Assembly (NCBI GenBank): GCA_004293365.1
Contig: RDYN01000061.1
Span: forward strand, 24,292 to 88,291
Direction of reading: 5' to 3'
Length of the DNA: 64,000 nt
From: Oscillatoriales cyanobacterium
GTDB taxonomy: Bacteria; Cyanobacteriota; Cyanobacteriia; Cyanobacteriales; Microcoleaceae
A program made the position numbers and the translations under genes. The notes below the pieces were generated by a model, which saw only the letters and a list, made by a program, of their open reading frames with translations, had not been told where the DNA came from and searched no databases. This document shows positions 25,378 to 35,583 of the stretch, piece by piece; positions within the stretch are counted from its first letter, which is position 1; the number at the start of each line of letters is the position of its first letter.

Positions 25378-25665
25378 TCAATTATTTGTCAATAAAAACT
25401 CTATATTCGGCAGCAGCGGGTCTTGAACAACCCCCACACCGTTAAAGCCCCAACGTTCTAGCAGCTTTTTCACCGATGAACCAGAAATCGATTCTACCCC
25501 GAATCGATCGGCAACATCAGCAGCGTGGGCATTCAGATAACTCAAAGCGTCATAGTCTTCGCGAAACATCAGCAGGTAACTAACTGCCGAATCTGGATTG
25601 GGATTGGCCGAGAGATATTTGCCATCCGCTCGGGAACGTAGCAAGTAAAAAACTTGGGATAACAT
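25378..25665 (-). CDS. Hypothetical protein, 95 residues
   Basis: The likely start is [20 protein letters not shown] at 25665. Upstream codons up to 25836 are in frame but only translate the ggggaattgggaat repeat tract. The protein has a beta-like start ([12 protein letters not shown]), a helical middle ([21 protein letters not shown]) and an end with [17 protein letters not shown] recall similar short proteins in cyanobacteria but no function. It lies upstream of nrdJ on the same strand with a 205-bp gap. Confidence 0.65.
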   Translation of the reverse strand: MLSQVFYLLRSRADGKYLSANPNPDSAVSYLLMFREDYDALSYLNAHAADVADRFGVESISGSSVKKLLERWGFNGVGVVQDPLLPNIEFLLTNN

Positions 25666-25689
25666 CTTATCTTTGTTGTCAAAATAATA

Positions 25690-25775
25690 TGTTACCTCAA
25701 ATTGGGAATGGGGAATTGGGAATGGGGAATGGGGAATTGGGAATGGGGAATTGGCAATTGGGAATTGGGAATTGC
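25690..25775. repeat. gggaattgggaatg tandem tract
   Basis: Contiguous words gggaat, gggaatt and ggcaatt repeat for about 85 bp upstream of the 95-residue gene. This is a simple-sequence tract that extends an open reading frame artificially. Confidence 0.8.
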
Positions 25776-25870
25776 CTAAACGATTAGACTTGCATTCCAT
25801 AAATTTTTGATGCGAGCCGATCAACCGCAGATGCAAGGTAGATCAACGCAGATCGACACAGATAATTTCA

Positions 25871-25959
25871 GGGAGCATCTCAGTTTTGCATTTACAGTGC
25901 GAGCTCGCGACAGCTCGCACTACCATAAAAAATGCTTCTTGCAAAAGTGAGATGCTCCC
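25871..25959. mobile_element. Second copy of the gggagcatctca MITE, 8-bp target duplication
   Basis: An 89-bp element with ends gggagcatctcag / gtgagatgctccc, flanked by taatttca on both sides (25863-25870 and 25960-25967). The left arm (cagttttgcatttacag) equals the right arm of the 16555-16671 copy and the right arm equals its left, so it sits in inverted orientation. The centre gtgcgagct..agctcgcac is a different palindrome. Confidence 0.8.
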
Positions 25960-26026
25960 TAATTTCAAGACAAGAGAGGGAATAAATGCAATGCAAGTCA
26001 ATCTAAAATCGCTCTTAATCTAGCAG

Positions 26027-28192
26027 TTAAATCAAAGTCAGTGCCAAACCTTTAATCGACGATCGCCCGTCGCCAATTTGACCGACGATCGAAGCCCGAC
26101 CGGTCGTTAAATTAATATTGTACAGGCTCGAAACTCCCCCAACATCGATCGCAGCCAAAGCCGTCTCGTTACCGCCCACACTCCTAATATCAAAGCCGAG
26201 AACGCTAGAAGCATCAACTCCCAAAGGCCCGATCGTATTCAACACTCCATTATTCGGCGGATCTTGGCGCACCAAAACATCTAAATTGCTGTCAATTACA
26301 AACAGCGTTGTCGAAGTTGCTCCCGCAAAGTTATTCACATACCCAGCCCCCACAGCCGCAGTCGGATTTCCAACATTTGGATCGCCCGCCCGGTAAGCCA
26401 AATTCCCGTCGAGTTGAACTCCCCCCGTCAGCGTGTCAGAATCGACAATTGCACCGGTATCCGGGTTGAGGCGGACGTTTTGACCCGCTTGATTGACCAA
26501 CCGAATGCGATCGACTGTCGGATTGAAATCAAAACCTACAGCCCCCGGAGTCAAAGGAACCGCAAATTGTCCGCTACCGACTTGACTTGCAGCGCCAGTT
26601 ACGGGGTCGATCGCATACAATCGATTGCTACTTCCTAAACCGTACAGCAAACCGTTAGCGGGGCGAAAATCTATCCCCAGCAAACTTTCTCCCGGCTGCA
26701 ATCCCGTAACTGCTGTATCGCTGAGAATCGCCCGCGGTGCCGCCTCATTAAAACCGACAATTGTTTCAGCGCCATTTCTGACAGTTAAGGCGTAAGCTGT
26801 AGGCAAAGGCAAAGCCAAACCGTTAATCTGTCTTCCGCCGGCAATTTGACCGGCGAAGGAAGCTTGACCAGTAGTTAAATTGATATTGTACAAGCCCGAA
26901 ACGCCCCCGACTTCCAGTGCCGCCACCGCAACTTCGCGGCCGCCAATACTCCTGATATCAAAGCCGAGAACGCTAGTAGCATCAACTCCCAAAGATCCGA
27001 TCGAATTTAACACTCCATTATTCGGCGGATCTTGCCGCACCAAAACATCAGAATTGCTGTCAATTACAAACAGCGTTGTCGAAGTTCCTCCCGCAAAGTT
27101 ATTGACATACGCAGCCCCCACAGCCGCTGGAGAACTTCCAAAATTGCGATCGCCCGCCCGGTAAGCCAAATTCCCGTCGAGTTGAACTCCCGCCGCTAAA
27201 GTGTCAGCATCGACAATGCTTCCCGTATCAGGGTTGAGGCGACCGTTTTGACCCGCTTGATTGACAAACCGAATGCGATCGACTGTTGGATTGAAATCAA
27301 AACCTACAGCCCCTGGAGTTAGGGGAACAGCAAACTGCCCGCTACCGACTTGACTTGCTTCTCCGGTTCTCGCATTGACAGTATACAAGCGATTGCTAGA
27401 ACCCACACCGTAAAGTACGCCGTTAGCGGGCCGATAATCAATTCCCAGCAAACTTTCACCCGCTTGCAATCCCGTCACCGGGAAATCTGTGATGACGCTT
27501 TGCGGATTGGAAAGGCTAAAACCGACAATCCGATTGTCGGGAGTTAAAGCATAAGCCGTTGTCCGTGCTGGAGGCGGAGGATTGGGAACAATGCTGCTAA
27601 TATTAGTAGTGAAATCTGTTTGGTCGATCGCATTTCGATTAACACCTCTGAGGATAGCCAGAAATTCTCCAGTTACCCGGTCTTGAATAACAGTATCATT
27701 TCCAGCGTCCAGAATATTCAAGTCGCTAAAATTGAGACCTCCTGCCAAACCAATTACATCTGTGCGATCGGCAAAATCTGCGATCGTATCAGCATTTCCC
27801 AAACTCGCACCACCGCTAGTACGGAAAGGCTCGGCAGCAGCATAGCGACTCAAAACAAATACATCTCCACCATCTCCGCCTGCCAAGATATCAGCACCTC
27901 TGTCCCCCGACAAAACATCATTGCCAGAGTTGCCAAAAATCAAATCATTATCTTTGCCACCAAATACAAAATCGTTGTCTTCACCGCCGTTAACAGTATC
28001 GCTCCCTAAATCTCCGAAAAGAGAATCTCTCCCAGAATTGCCATCAATTAAATCGCTATCTTTTCCACCAAAAATGCTATCACTTCCAGCATTCCCAGCA
28101 ATGATGTCATTGCCCATCAAACCAAAAATAATATCATCTTCAGGAGAGCCTGAGAGCGAGTCGGCTTGTACAGTACCTCTAATTTCTGCCAC
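26027..28192 (-). CDS. RTX calcium-binding protein with two DUF4394 domains
   Basis: A 721-residue protein with a GTG start at 28192 and no N-terminal signal, as expected of type I secretion substrates. Residues about 10-115 are RTX nonapeptides (GNDIIAGNAGSD, GGKDNDLIF, and so on) that bind calcium. A linker with FVLSRY..TIADF and FLAILRGV follows. Then come two copies of a DUF4394 domain, about 210-460 and 465-721, each with AYALT..IVGF, GESLLGID(Y/F)RPANG, and GAVGFDFNPTVDRIR. The two copies are nearly identical over long stretches, so duplication or gene conversion is recent. Probable role: exported or cell-surface adhesive protein; this is an inference. Confidence 0.88.
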   Translation of the reverse strand: MAEIRGTVQADSLSGSPEDDIIFGLMGNDIIAGNAGSDSIFGGKDSDLIDGNSGRDSLFGDLGSDTVNGGEDNDFVFGGKDNDLIFGNSGNDVLSGDRGADILAGGDGGDVFVLSRYAAAEPFRTSGGASLGNADTIADFADRTDVIGLAGGLNFSDLNILDAGNDTVIQDRVTGEFLAILRGVNRNAIDQTDFTTNISSIVPNPPPPARTTAYALTPDNRIVGFSLSNPQSVITDFPVTGLQAGESLLGIDYRPANGVLYGVGSSNRLYTVNARTGEASQVGSGQFAVPLTPGAVGFDFNPTVDRIRFVNQAGQNGRLNPDTGSIVDADTLAAGVQLDGNLAYRAGDRNFGSSPAAVGAAYVNNFAGGTSTTLFVIDSNSDVLVRQDPPNNGVLNSIGSLGVDATSVLGFDIRSIGGREVAVAALEVGGVSGLYNINLTTGQASFAGQIAGGRQINGLALPLPTAYALTVRNGAETIVGFNEAAPRAILSDTAVTGLQPGESLLGIDFRPANGLLYGLGSSNRLYAIDPVTGAASQVGSGQFAVPLTPGAVGFDFNPTVDRIRLVNQAGQNVRLNPDTGAIVDSDTLTGGVQLDGNLAYRAGDPNVGNPTAAVGAGYVNNFAGATSTTLFVIDSNLDVLVRQDPPNNGVLNTIGPLGVDASSVLGFDIRSVGGNETALAAIDVGGVSSLYNINLTTGRASIVGQIGDGRSSIKGLALTLI

Positions 28193-28668
28193 GATCGAAT
28201 CCCCTATAAATTTGATAATTCAGTCCCATAAAGGCGACTTGATTCTCCGATGCAAGAATCAAATGTTCGCACTGTCAGAATATTTTTCCCACTCTAGACA
28301 TCTCCAAACAATCAAATTTTGGGCAGACTGGATGCCTGCACCACAATAATTATTAGAGAGGTCTCTTAGTAAGATACGCTGAATTTATAATTTTGGATCT
28401 GTACCTTGATAAATTACTTTTCACCACGATCTCATCTATGACTAAAGCCCCTGTCACACTGCTTCTGATACCAATTTAAAAAAAGAATGCAACAGTATTC
28501 TTCCCCCGCAATACAGCGGGGGGGGCTAGGGGGGGTCGAAGAGTGTTGCACGATTTTAAAAAAATGGTATAAATTTGCGCGATCGGGCTTTAATCGATGC
28601 AAAAAAGTATTCATAAAGAGTGATGACGAATGACTAAATCTACCTGATAAAGGGTATATCTTCTCAAA
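28193..28668. other. Intergenic region with possible MITE-like repeat
   Basis: About 475 bp without a credible gene. At about 28468-28573 there are imperfect inverted ends: taccaatttaaaaaaagaat on the left and aattttaaaaaaatggta-like sequence on the right. Between them are gcaacag / gttgca and a G-rich run (gggggggctaggggggg). It resembles a degenerate MITE, but I see no clear target duplication. Confidence 0.4.
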
Positions 28669-29307
28669 CTAGAGATTTTCCCGTACCCACTGTCTAAAAG
28701 CTTGGATAGTTTGGCTGCTACCGGAAACTTGACTTTGCTGAGCGTAACGATTCACTAACTCTATAATGGGGATATCTGGAAAAGTGGGACTAGAATCGGA
28801 CTCTACATATTGTCCGCCTTGCAAGACATTAATTTGTAGCCCTCGCCGTGCGTAGCGCCAAAGTTCTGGCACTCCTAGAATTTGATAATTATCCAATTGA
28901 GTGCGAGAGGTGAGGTCAATTTCTATGGCTAAATCCGGCGGCGGATCGACACTCATATCCAGGCGATTTTTACCGATAATCGCCGCTTGATTTTGAATGT
29001 AAAAACAGGTATCGGGTTCAACGGCTTGAGTCATGCGTTGATTTTTCAAAGTTGTCGAACCCAAGGACTCATAATTAATGCCTCGTTCGCTCAATAAAAT
29101 TTTTACCATATCGCCAATAATTTCTTTGGCTTTTTCATGTTCGGGCAGGGGAACCATAATTTCTAACCGTCCGTTACTGTAGGAAAGTCTGGAATTGCGA
29201 CGCTCTCCCAATTCGGTTAAGATATTTTCCAATTGCTGCCAACTAACTTCCTCAAGGAGTAATTGCTGACCTGGTTGAATCCTTAATTGTCTTAACTCCA
29301 ATAGCAT
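28669..29307 (-). CDS. Uma2-family (DUF820) protein
   Basis: A 212-residue PD-(D/E)XK-fold protein of the family very abundant in cyanobacteria. Characteristic segments are the SRLSYSNGRLEIMVPLPEHE block (about 38-57), then AVEPDTCFYIQNQ (about 95-107), and PPDLAIEIDLTSRT (about 122-135) with the putative catalytic Asp and Glu. The end contains WRYARRGLQINVLQ. The function is not known; nuclease activity is predicted from the fold. It is one of three such genes in the window. Confidence 0.88.
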   Translation of the reverse strand: MLLELRQLRIQPGQQLLLEEVSWQQLENILTELGERRNSRLSYSNGRLEIMVPLPEHEKAKEIIGDMVKILLSERGINYESLGSTTLKNQRMTQAVEPDTCFYIQNQAAIIGKNRLDMSVDPPPDLAIEIDLTSRTQLDNYQILGVPELWRYARRGLQINVLQGGQYVESDSSPTFPDIPIIELVNRYAQQSQVSGSSQTIQAFRQWVRENL

Positions 29308-29418
29308 AATTGTTAGTCCCTAGTTTGGCGCATCTTTCAAAGTGGCTGGGGTATTTCTGAAATAGGTTCCCAATGAAGTGTGAATCTTCATCGCCAGTAA
29401 AAGGCTGAATGTAGTTGA

Positions 29419-30459
29419 TCATTTCAAATCTTCCAACTTAATCCGAGGATCGATCGCCTTTAGTAACAAATCCGCAAACAAATTACCAACAATCAACATC
29501 GTAGCGCCCATCATCAAACTCGCCATTACTAAGTACAAATCTTGATTGTTCACCGCCTCCAAAGTCAGCTTACCCAAACCAGGCCAATTAAAGAAAAATT
29601 CCGCAATAAACGCACCGCTCAACAAACTAGCAAACTCAAAACCCAATAACGTCACCAACGGATTAATCGCATTCCGCAGAGCGTGAATGTAAATTACTCG
29701 ATCGTCCGGCAAACCTTTAGCCCGTGCTGTGCGGATATAATCTTGACGCAGCACGTCTAACAATTGTCCCCGCATCAATCTTTGCAAACCAGCAAAACCC
29801 GTGACACTGAGGGCGACTGTTGGCAAAATTAAGTGCCAGCAATAATCGAGGATTTGTCCCCACCAAGGTAAGTCTGCATGATCGATGCTCGTCATTCCTC
29901 CGACTGGGAAAAGAGGCGAAGTATTTTGAGCGAAAAATAGCAGCAGCAAGGCTGTGATAAAGCTGGGAAATCCTTGTCCGGTGTAGCTGACTACTTGCAA
30001 AATGCGATCGACAGTTTTATTTTGATTGACGGCGGCGACTATTCCCAAAGGAAGCGCGATCGCCCAAGTTACAATCAAAGATGCGATCGCCATCAACAAC
30101 GTCGCCGGTACTCTTTCCCACAGCAGCGACGCTACGGATCGCTGATACACAAAACTGGTGCCAAAATTTCCCTGTGTCAGAATTTGTTTCAGCCACAGCC
30201 CATATTGCACAATCGCTGGTTTATCCAAGCCGAATTGCTGTTCGAGTTGCTTGAGTGTCTCCGGCGAAATCTTCGGATTTTGACTCAAAGTATCCAAGTA
30301 ATTTCCCGGTGCGAGTTCAATAATTGCAAAACAAAGAGCCGATGCTAAAAATAGGGTTAACAGGGCCTGCAACAGTCGCTTGACAACATAGCTAAATGTC
30401 TCGTTGCCAAACAGAGAATTGAACATTCGTAAATTTCGATTAGACTTAATAGAAGTCAT
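29419..30459 (-). CDS. ABC transporter permease, DppB/OppB type
   Basis: A 346-residue inner-membrane permease for peptide, nickel or other oligomeric substrates. It has six predicted helices: one near residues 27-48 and five between about 110 and 335. The EAA loop that docks the ATPase is TARAKGLPDDRVIYIHALRN (about 243-262). The family N-terminus (YVVKRLLQALLTLFLASALCF) begins near residue 24; a start at the ATG 30426 (MFNSLFG) is also possible. No partner ATPase, binding protein or second permease is adjacent, so the substrate cannot be inferred. Confidence 0.9.
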   Translation of the reverse strand: MTSIKSNRNLRMFNSLFGNETFSYVVKRLLQALLTLFLASALCFAIIELAPGNYLDTLSQNPKISPETLKQLEQQFGLDKPAIVQYGLWLKQILTQGNFGTSFVYQRSVASLLWERVPATLLMAIASLIVTWAIALPLGIVAAVNQNKTVDRILQVVSYTGQGFPSFITALLLLFFAQNTSPLFPVGGMTSIDHADLPWWGQILDYCWHLILPTVALSVTGFAGLQRLMRGQLLDVLRQDYIRTARAKGLPDDRVIYIHALRNAINPLVTLLGFEFASLLSGAFIAEFFFNWPGLGKLTLEAVNNQDLYLVMASLMMGATMLIVGNLFADLLLKAIDPRIKLEDLK

Positions 30460-30496
30460 TAGTTATGAGTTATTAGTTATTAGTTATTGGTTATGA

Positions 30497-30673
30497 ACAA
30501 GACTTAAGAATAACCTCTATTATCTGTAGGGTGCGCACTGCGCACCTTACCACAACGAGTAATCTAACAAGACTTAAGAATAACCTCTATTATCTGTAGG
30601 GTGCGCACTGCGCACCTTACCACAACGAGTAATCTGTAGGGTGCGCACTGCGCACCTTACCACAACAAGTAAT
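30497..30673. repeat. 69-bp tandem repeat with gtgcgcactgcgcac palindrome
   Basis: Two full tandem copies (30497-30565 and 30566-30634) begin aacaagacttaagaataacc and end cgagtaatct; a third partial copy follows. Each includes gggtgcgcactgcgcacc, the same palindrome as at 1-123 and 57658-57680. It separates apt from the permease gene. Confidence 0.88.
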
Positions 30674-30687
30674 TAACAGTTAACGAA

Positions 30688-31200
30688 CTAATACTCAACT
30701 AGCGTGACGATCGGCACATCGGGCAATTTCTGCCTGCCGCCCAAAGCCTGCAACTCGATGACAAAAGCAAAACCGACAAGCTCGCAGCCCGCTTGCTGCA
30801 ACAAATTAGCCGTCGCGGCCGCTGTTCCGCCAGTGGCGATTAAATCGTCCACCACCAGCACCCGGCTGCCGGGTTTCATGGCATCTCGGTGCATCTCCAG
30901 TCGATCGACACCGTACTCCAACTCGTACTCAGCAAAAAGAACTTCTCCAGGCAGTTTTCCCGGTTTTCGGACAGGAACAAAGCCCACTCCCATTTTATAA
31001 GCCAAAGGCGTGCCAAAGATAAAGCCCCGCGATTCCATGCCCACCACATAGTCAGCAGACATTCCAGAGCATTTTTCGGCTAAACTGTCAATAGTGTAAT
31101 TCAGTCCTTGGGGGTTGCAGAGCAAAGTTGTAATGTCTCGAAACATAATTCCCGGCTTGGGAAAGTCAGGAATGTCGCGAATCAGAGATTTGAGATCCAT
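30688..31200 (-). CDS. apt: Adenine phosphoribosyltransferase
   Basis: Salvages adenine to AMP using PRPP. At 170 residues it has the typical length. The N-terminal [19 protein letters not shown] (9-27) is the Apt signature, [16 protein letters not shown] (54-69) binds base and ribose, and the PRPP loop is [16 protein letters not shown] (about 113-128). ATG at 31200. A divergent aminotransferase gene begins 197 bp away. No regulator site is obvious. Confidence 0.96.
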   Translation of the reverse strand: MDLKSLIRDIPDFPKPGIMFRDITTLLCNPQGLNYTIDSLAEKCSGMSADYVVGMESRGFIFGTPLAYKMGVGFVPVRKPGKLPGEVLFAEYELEYGVDRLEMHRDAMKPGSRVLVVDDLIATGGTAAATANLLQQAGCELVGFAFVIELQALGGRQKLPDVPIVTLVEY

Positions 31201-31396
31201 AAGCTTGCAGGTCGGGGTTGAAGGTAACGAGTCATCAAAAATGCTACAATCATAACCTCAATCGATTTGAGATTTTAAATTTTAGATTTTAGATTCACTA
31301 TATGTAAACAAATGTCATAATTTCCTAACGAGAGGGTTGAATATCAAGATTTGTCAACCTATGATCTAAAGTCAAAAATATAATATCTAAAATCCA

Positions 31397-32563
31397 ATGA
31401 TCAAGTTGGCAGCACGAGTGGGTGAGGTTCCTCCTTCTATAACCTTGGCGATCGCAGCTAAGGCTAAAGCCATGAGGGCAGAAGGGATTGATGTCTGTAG
31501 TTTGAGTACGGGAGAACCAGACTTTGATACTCCCGAACACATTAAAGCAGCGGCAAAGCAAGCTTTAGACGCGGGGAAGACTAAGTACGGCCCGGTGGCT
31601 GGGGAAGCGCAGTTAAAAGCTGCGATCGCCCGCAAACTACGCGACGACAACAATCTCAACTATCAACCGGAAAATATTCTTGTCACCAACGGCGGCAAGC
31701 ATTCGCTCTACAATCTGATGATGGCTCTGATCGAGCCTGGAGATGAAGTAATTATTCCGGCTCCCTACTGGCTGAGCTATCCAGAAATGGTCAAACTCGC
31801 CAGTGGCAAGCCCGTAATTGTACGGACAGATGCTTCTACAGGATATAAAATTACACCGGAACAACTGAGTGGGGCGATTACTCCCAAAACCAAGTTATTT
31901 GTGCTGAATTCGCCTTCTAACCCGACGGGAATGGTGTACACTCCAGCGGAAATTAAAGCGCTGGCCGAGGTGATAGTCGATCGAGATATTTTAGTCGTTT
32001 CTGACGAGATTTACGAAAAAATTATATATGACGGCGCCCAACACGTCAGCATCGGTTCCCTGGGCCAAGAAATATTCGATCGCACGATCGTTAGCAGCGG
32101 TTTTGCCAAAGGTTACTCGATGACAGGCTGGCGGATTGGCTATTTAGCAGGGCAGATCGAATTAATCAAAGCCACCAGCACCGTTCAAGGTCACAGTACC
32201 TCAAACGTGTGTACTTTTGCACAGTACGGCGCGATCGCAGCTTTGGAAAGCAGCCAAGAGTCTGTGGAAAAAATGCGCTTAGCTTTTGCCGATCGGCGTG
32301 AGGTAATATTTGAATTGCTCGATGCTATCCCCGGAATTAGCTGCATCAAACCAGACGGCGCTTTCTATATGTTTGTCAATATCAGCAAGACAGGAATGAC
32401 TTCTCTGCAATTTTGCGATGCTTTCTTAGAACAGCATCAAGTAGCAGTTATTCCAGGGATTGCGTTTGGTGCAGACGACCACATTCGCTTGTCTTACGCC
32501 ACCGATTTAGGCACAATTAAAAAAGCAGCAGAAAGGCTCGATAAATTTGTTCGCAGCATCTAA
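31397..32563 (+). CDS. aspC: Aspartate aminotransferase (class I, PLP-dependent)
   Basis: A 388-residue class I aminotransferase of the Thermus/cyanobacterial AspC type (Ib). It starts [20 protein letters not shown], carries the [16 protein letters not shown] signature (about 37-52), the [13 protein letters not shown] cofactor segment (about 96-108), [12 protein letters not shown] with the substrate Asn, and the PLP Lys in [17 protein letters not shown]. The C-terminal Arg that binds the substrate carboxylate is in HIRLSYA. It may also act on prephenate, as some relatives do. It is a single gene. Confidence 0.94.
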   Translation: MIKLAARVGEVPPSITLAIAAKAKAMRAEGIDVCSLSTGEPDFDTPEHIKAAAKQALDAGKTKYGPVAGEAQLKAAIARKLRDDNNLNYQPENILVTNGGKHSLYNLMMALIEPGDEVIIPAPYWLSYPEMVKLASGKPVIVRTDASTGYKITPEQLSGAITPKTKLFVLNSPSNPTGMVYTPAEIKALAEVIVDRDILVVSDEIYEKIIYDGAQHVSIGSLGQEIFDRTIVSSGFAKGYSMTGWRIGYLAGQIELIKATSTVQGHSTSNVCTFAQYGAIAALESSQESVEKMRLAFADRREVIFELLDAIPGISCIKPDGAFYMFVNISKTGMTSLQFCDAFLEQHQVAVIPGIAFGADDHIRLSYATDLGTIKKAAERLDKFVRSI

Positions 32564-32604
32564 AAATTAGTCATATCCTGTCCGATCGATTAACAACAAT
32601 AATA

Positions 32605-32893
32605 TTAGTTTGTAGTGCGGACTTCAGTCCGCAGTCTAAGAGCGGACTGAAGTCAATAATATTAGTTTGTAGTGCGGACTTCAGTCCGCAGTCTAAGTGC
32701 GGACTTCAGTCCGCAGTCTAAGAGCGGACTGAAGTCCGCACTACGAACCGCTTCAGTTCGCAGTCTAGGAGCGGACTGAAGTCCGCACTACGAACCGCTT
32801 CAGTCCGCAGTCTAAGAGCGGACTGAAGTCCGCACTACGAACCGCTTCAGTTCGCAGTCTAAGAGCGGACTGAAGTCCGCACTACGAACCGCT
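32605..32893. repeat. Array of gcggacttcagtccgc palindromes
   Basis: About ten near-identical units alternate between tagtgcggacttcagtccgc and gagcggactgaagtccgcac. Some units are changed by single bases (ttcagttcgc). Long hairpins can form between oppositely oriented units. The core is related to those at 14600-14826 and 37748-37861. It is followed by a short cattggtcattg and ccaacagccaac tract to 32985. Confidence 0.9.
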
Positions 32894-32988
32894 TTTGTTA
32901 TGGTAATCGATCGGACATGATATCATGGGTCATTGGTCATTGATAGTAACTGACTACTGTCAACAGCCAACAGCCAACTGTCAACGGA

Positions 32989-33762
32989 CTAAAGCTGTTT
33001 CGTCATAATTTCCTTCAGCAAATCCAGTCCCTTCTTCACTCGCCGAGAAACCGTCACCGCGCTGATACCCAAGCGTTCGGCCGTTTCCTTCTGCGTCAAA
33101 TCGTACAGAAAAACAAACTCCAATATCTCCCGAGTCCGTTGTTCCAACATCGCCAAAGCTTGCTGTACGCGAATTTGATCTTCTTGGGCCAACTGAAAAC
33201 TCCGATACTTGCTATCGGGCACCAATTCTCCCAGACAAGTCGCCCCCTCATCTTCATCCTGCACCGGCGCATCTAAACTTAAAGGCGATCGGTTGAGATG
33301 GGCTAACTTAATTTCTTGCCATTCTGCCACAGAAACCTCAAGCACTGCTGCTACTTCAGCATCCGTAGGTTTGCGGTTGAACTGTACCTGCAAATCCTTG
33401 ATCGCTGCGACTGATTTGCGTTCCAGGGCCAGCCAGTGGCGCGGAACTCGCACAGAAGGGCTTTTGTCCCGCAAGTAGTGCTGAATTTCGCCGCGAATGT
33501 AGGGAATTGCAAAGGAACTAAAAGCGTGTCCCTTCGAGATATCAAATCGCTCGATCGCCCTAATCAACCCAATACACCCAACTTGCTGCAAATCATCGTA
33601 GCTTTCACCGCACTGATTGATCCAGTGGTAAACTTCTTTTCGCACCAGTCCAATATTCAGTTGAACTAACTGATTGCGGACTTCATTCGAGCCAGAATGT
33701 TGGTACTCGCGCAACAATTGCAAATTTTCGCTTTTTAGCTCGTTGGGGATTGTGGTAGACAT
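32989..33762 (-). CDS. sigF: Group 3 RNA polymerase sigma factor, SigF/SigB/SigG type
   Basis: A 257-residue sigma-70-family factor. Region 2 includes the ESYDDLQQVGCIGLIRAIER segment (about 53-72) and HAFSSFAIPYIRGEIQHYLRD (about 79-99). Region 3 follows with RVPRHWLALERKS. Region 4 ends the protein with LTQKETAERLGISAVTVSRR (about 224-243) as the helix-turn-helix. The compact layout without region 1.1 marks group 3. In Synechocystis SigF controls pilus formation and motility; the same role here is inferred. The gene stands alone, so no anti-sigma partner is adjacent. Confidence 0.9.
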   Translation of the reverse strand: MSTTIPNELKSENLQLLREYQHSGSNEVRNQLVQLNIGLVRKEVYHWINQCGESYDDLQQVGCIGLIRAIERFDISKGHAFSSFAIPYIRGEIQHYLRDKSPSVRVPRHWLALERKSVAAIKDLQVQFNRKPTDAEVAAVLEVSVAEWQEIKLAHLNRSPLSLDAPVQDEDEGATCLGELVPDSKYRSFQLAQEDQIRVQQALAMLEQRTREILEFVFLYDLTQKETAERLGISAVTVSRRVKKGLDLLKEIMTKQL

Positions 33763-34338
33763 GGTTGCATAAAGGTTGGTAGAGCAGGGGACTGATGTTG
33801 CTTTAGACCTAGTTTTTAATCTAGTCTAAAAAAATTAATCTTGCTGTGGTGTAATCCTAGCACTTATATATCTGTGACAGCAGACACACCAGTCAAAATT
33901 TGGGACTGTGCATGGATTTGAGGGAATTAGTCAATTTTAAATTTTAGATTTTAAATTTACTCCACCGATTAATTTAGGAGCTTCTATTTGGGTCTAAAAT
34001 TTGGCGATCGACCCTAAGCGATCGTCAGGGCTTCCGTTTTTGGTCGGGGTCATCCCAGAAGTGTTCAGCAAAATCCGTATTTTTACTGATGTTTATTTTT
34101 CACACCATATTGTAGTCGGAAATTTGTTTAAAGGCAATACTTCAATTAATCAAAAATCCTAATTTAATAACTGGCAACTCAATAACACTTTAAGCATAGA
34201 TTTAGTCATTAGTCAACAGTCTTCAGTTATCTTTCTAAAGACTGTTGACTAATGAAAGGCGAGCAGTAGCTTTAGGACAAAAAACTGCTCAAGTTCGTTG
34301 GCGAAGCCCTCGCAGAGGATCGATCCAGAAAGACAATT
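33763..34338. other. Long intergenic region between sigF and psbO
   Basis: About 575 bp without a credible gene. It is AT-rich and contains the sigF promoter region at its left. A short ttagtcattagtcaacagtc repeat lies at about 34203-34255, with a complementary half gactgttgactaat that can pair with it as a hairpin. Because it lies downstream of psbO, this may help end transcription of psbO. Confidence 0.4.
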
Positions 34339-35184
34339 TTACGAAACTGAAGGCTCAATCCGAGCGTAAAACAAACCGCGAATTTTCACGTCGAGAGCAG
34401 GTCTAGCTCCCAAATCAGTATCAGAAGGCTGCGTGCTCTCAAAAATCCCGCCAATTTCGCCAGTGGCGCTGTTGACTTTAGCAATTTGGAGAGAAATTTT
34501 GCCCGCCTTGGTGCGGGTGTCAGCCAGCTTAACATTAGATCGATTCAGCTTGGAATTGTCAGTAGCCGGCAAGGCGACAGCATTGTCGTAGCCCGTCGAT
34601 ACACCGCGACCTTTAGGGTCTAAAAAGCCTGCGCTGCGGTAAGAAGGAACGTTGAAAATCCCTTGGAAATCGGTAGAAGTATTGATAGCAACGACTCCCG
34701 GATCGGAAGTAGCCACCAACTCTTTAATGGTGAACAAGAAGGGTACTTGCTCTCCACCCGGTAACTGCACTGTAATTGCTTGAAAGTCCAAGCCATCCTC
34801 TTCTGTAAAAGTCAGAGTGCCGTCATTACCAACCTTGAGCGTACCTTGAACTTGGTCAATGCTCGACGTGAACCGCGTCAACAATTTACCAGGAACAAAT
34901 TCTGCCTCTTGGCGTTTGTTTGCTGCTTCTTCCTTCACAAAGTAAGTTGTGGGCTGCAAACACATACCAGCCAGTTTATAGGTGCCACCCGCTTCAATGG
35001 GGATCGATCCCCGAGAAGTTTCTGCCAAGCTAGGGCAGTTATTGGCCAATCCTGTACCTCTAATCTCGTCGTAGGTGAGCAACTCGGTAGTCGCCGCCGT
35101 CGTATCAGTAGGAGCAGAAGAACAAGCAACCAGCGCACTCATGCAAAATGCTAAAAGTGCAACAATTAAAGCACGATATTTCAT
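34339..35184 (-). CDS. psbO: Photosystem II manganese-stabilising polypeptide
   Basis: The 33-kDa extrinsic lumenal protein that stabilises the Mn4Ca cluster of photosystem II. The ATG at 35184 gives 281 residues. The signal peptide covers residues 1-20 and ends ALVACSS, with a Cys placed like a lipobox. The mature protein starts near TELLTYDEIRGTGLANNCPS and has the two conserved cysteines NNCPSL and AGMCLQ that form the family disulfide. Other conserved parts include KLLTRFTSSIDQVQG and the GFLDPKGRGVSTGYDNAVAL loop. An upstream in-frame ATG at 35286 is not convincing. Confidence 0.96.
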   Translation of the reverse strand: MKYRALIVALLAFCMSALVACSSAPTDTTAATTELLTYDEIRGTGLANNCPSLAETSRGSIPIEAGGTYKLAGMCLQPTTYFVKEEAANKRQEAEFVPGKLLTRFTSSIDQVQGTLKVGNDGTLTFTEEDGLDFQAITVQLPGGEQVPFLFTIKELVATSDPGVVAINTSTDFQGIFNVPSYRSAGFLDPKGRGVSTGYDNAVALPATDNSKLNRSNVKLADTRTKAGKISLQIAKVNSATGEIGGIFESTQPSDTDLGARPALDVKIRGLFYARIEPSVS

Positions 35185-35583
35185 TCCCAACCTCAATATC
35201 CAACATCGGATTATATTAAGAAAAAGCCCTAGTTCGAGCAAAATATAATTGCCCGCCGGCAGGCTAGGCCAGCGCCATAGCAGCATTTAGATCCCGATCG
35301 CTCGCTTCACCCACACTGGCTTTTCCTCAAAAAATCGAGCTAGTGCAGTGAAAATAAGCAAGAACTGATGATTTCTCAATCATGTTCGGATCGCAGCCCA
35401 ATACACATGGTACGACGGGTTGTGCTCTTTTCCTGACTTGGACTGCAAATAAATCTTGCGATCGTCAACCCACTTAAGTTACGTTGCTTATTGGCCCCGA
35501 ATGGCGATCGCCACTAGCTCGATTAGTCGGCTCACCAAAAGGCTGGAGACAAACGCCTTGTAGATTTCAAAGGAAGCAGCAGT
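35185..35583. other. psbO promoter region and spacer
   Basis: About 400 bp between divergent genes, with no gene I can support. The half near 35185-35300 must include the psbO promoter; the half near 35450-35583 should include that of the 120-residue gene. A gcgatcgcc HIP1-like site lies at about 35502. I cannot place -10 and -35 boxes with confidence. Confidence 0.4.

Noticed and set aside
32605-32893. Possible CRISPR array
   Set aside because: The units are contiguous inverted repeats without distinct spacers.
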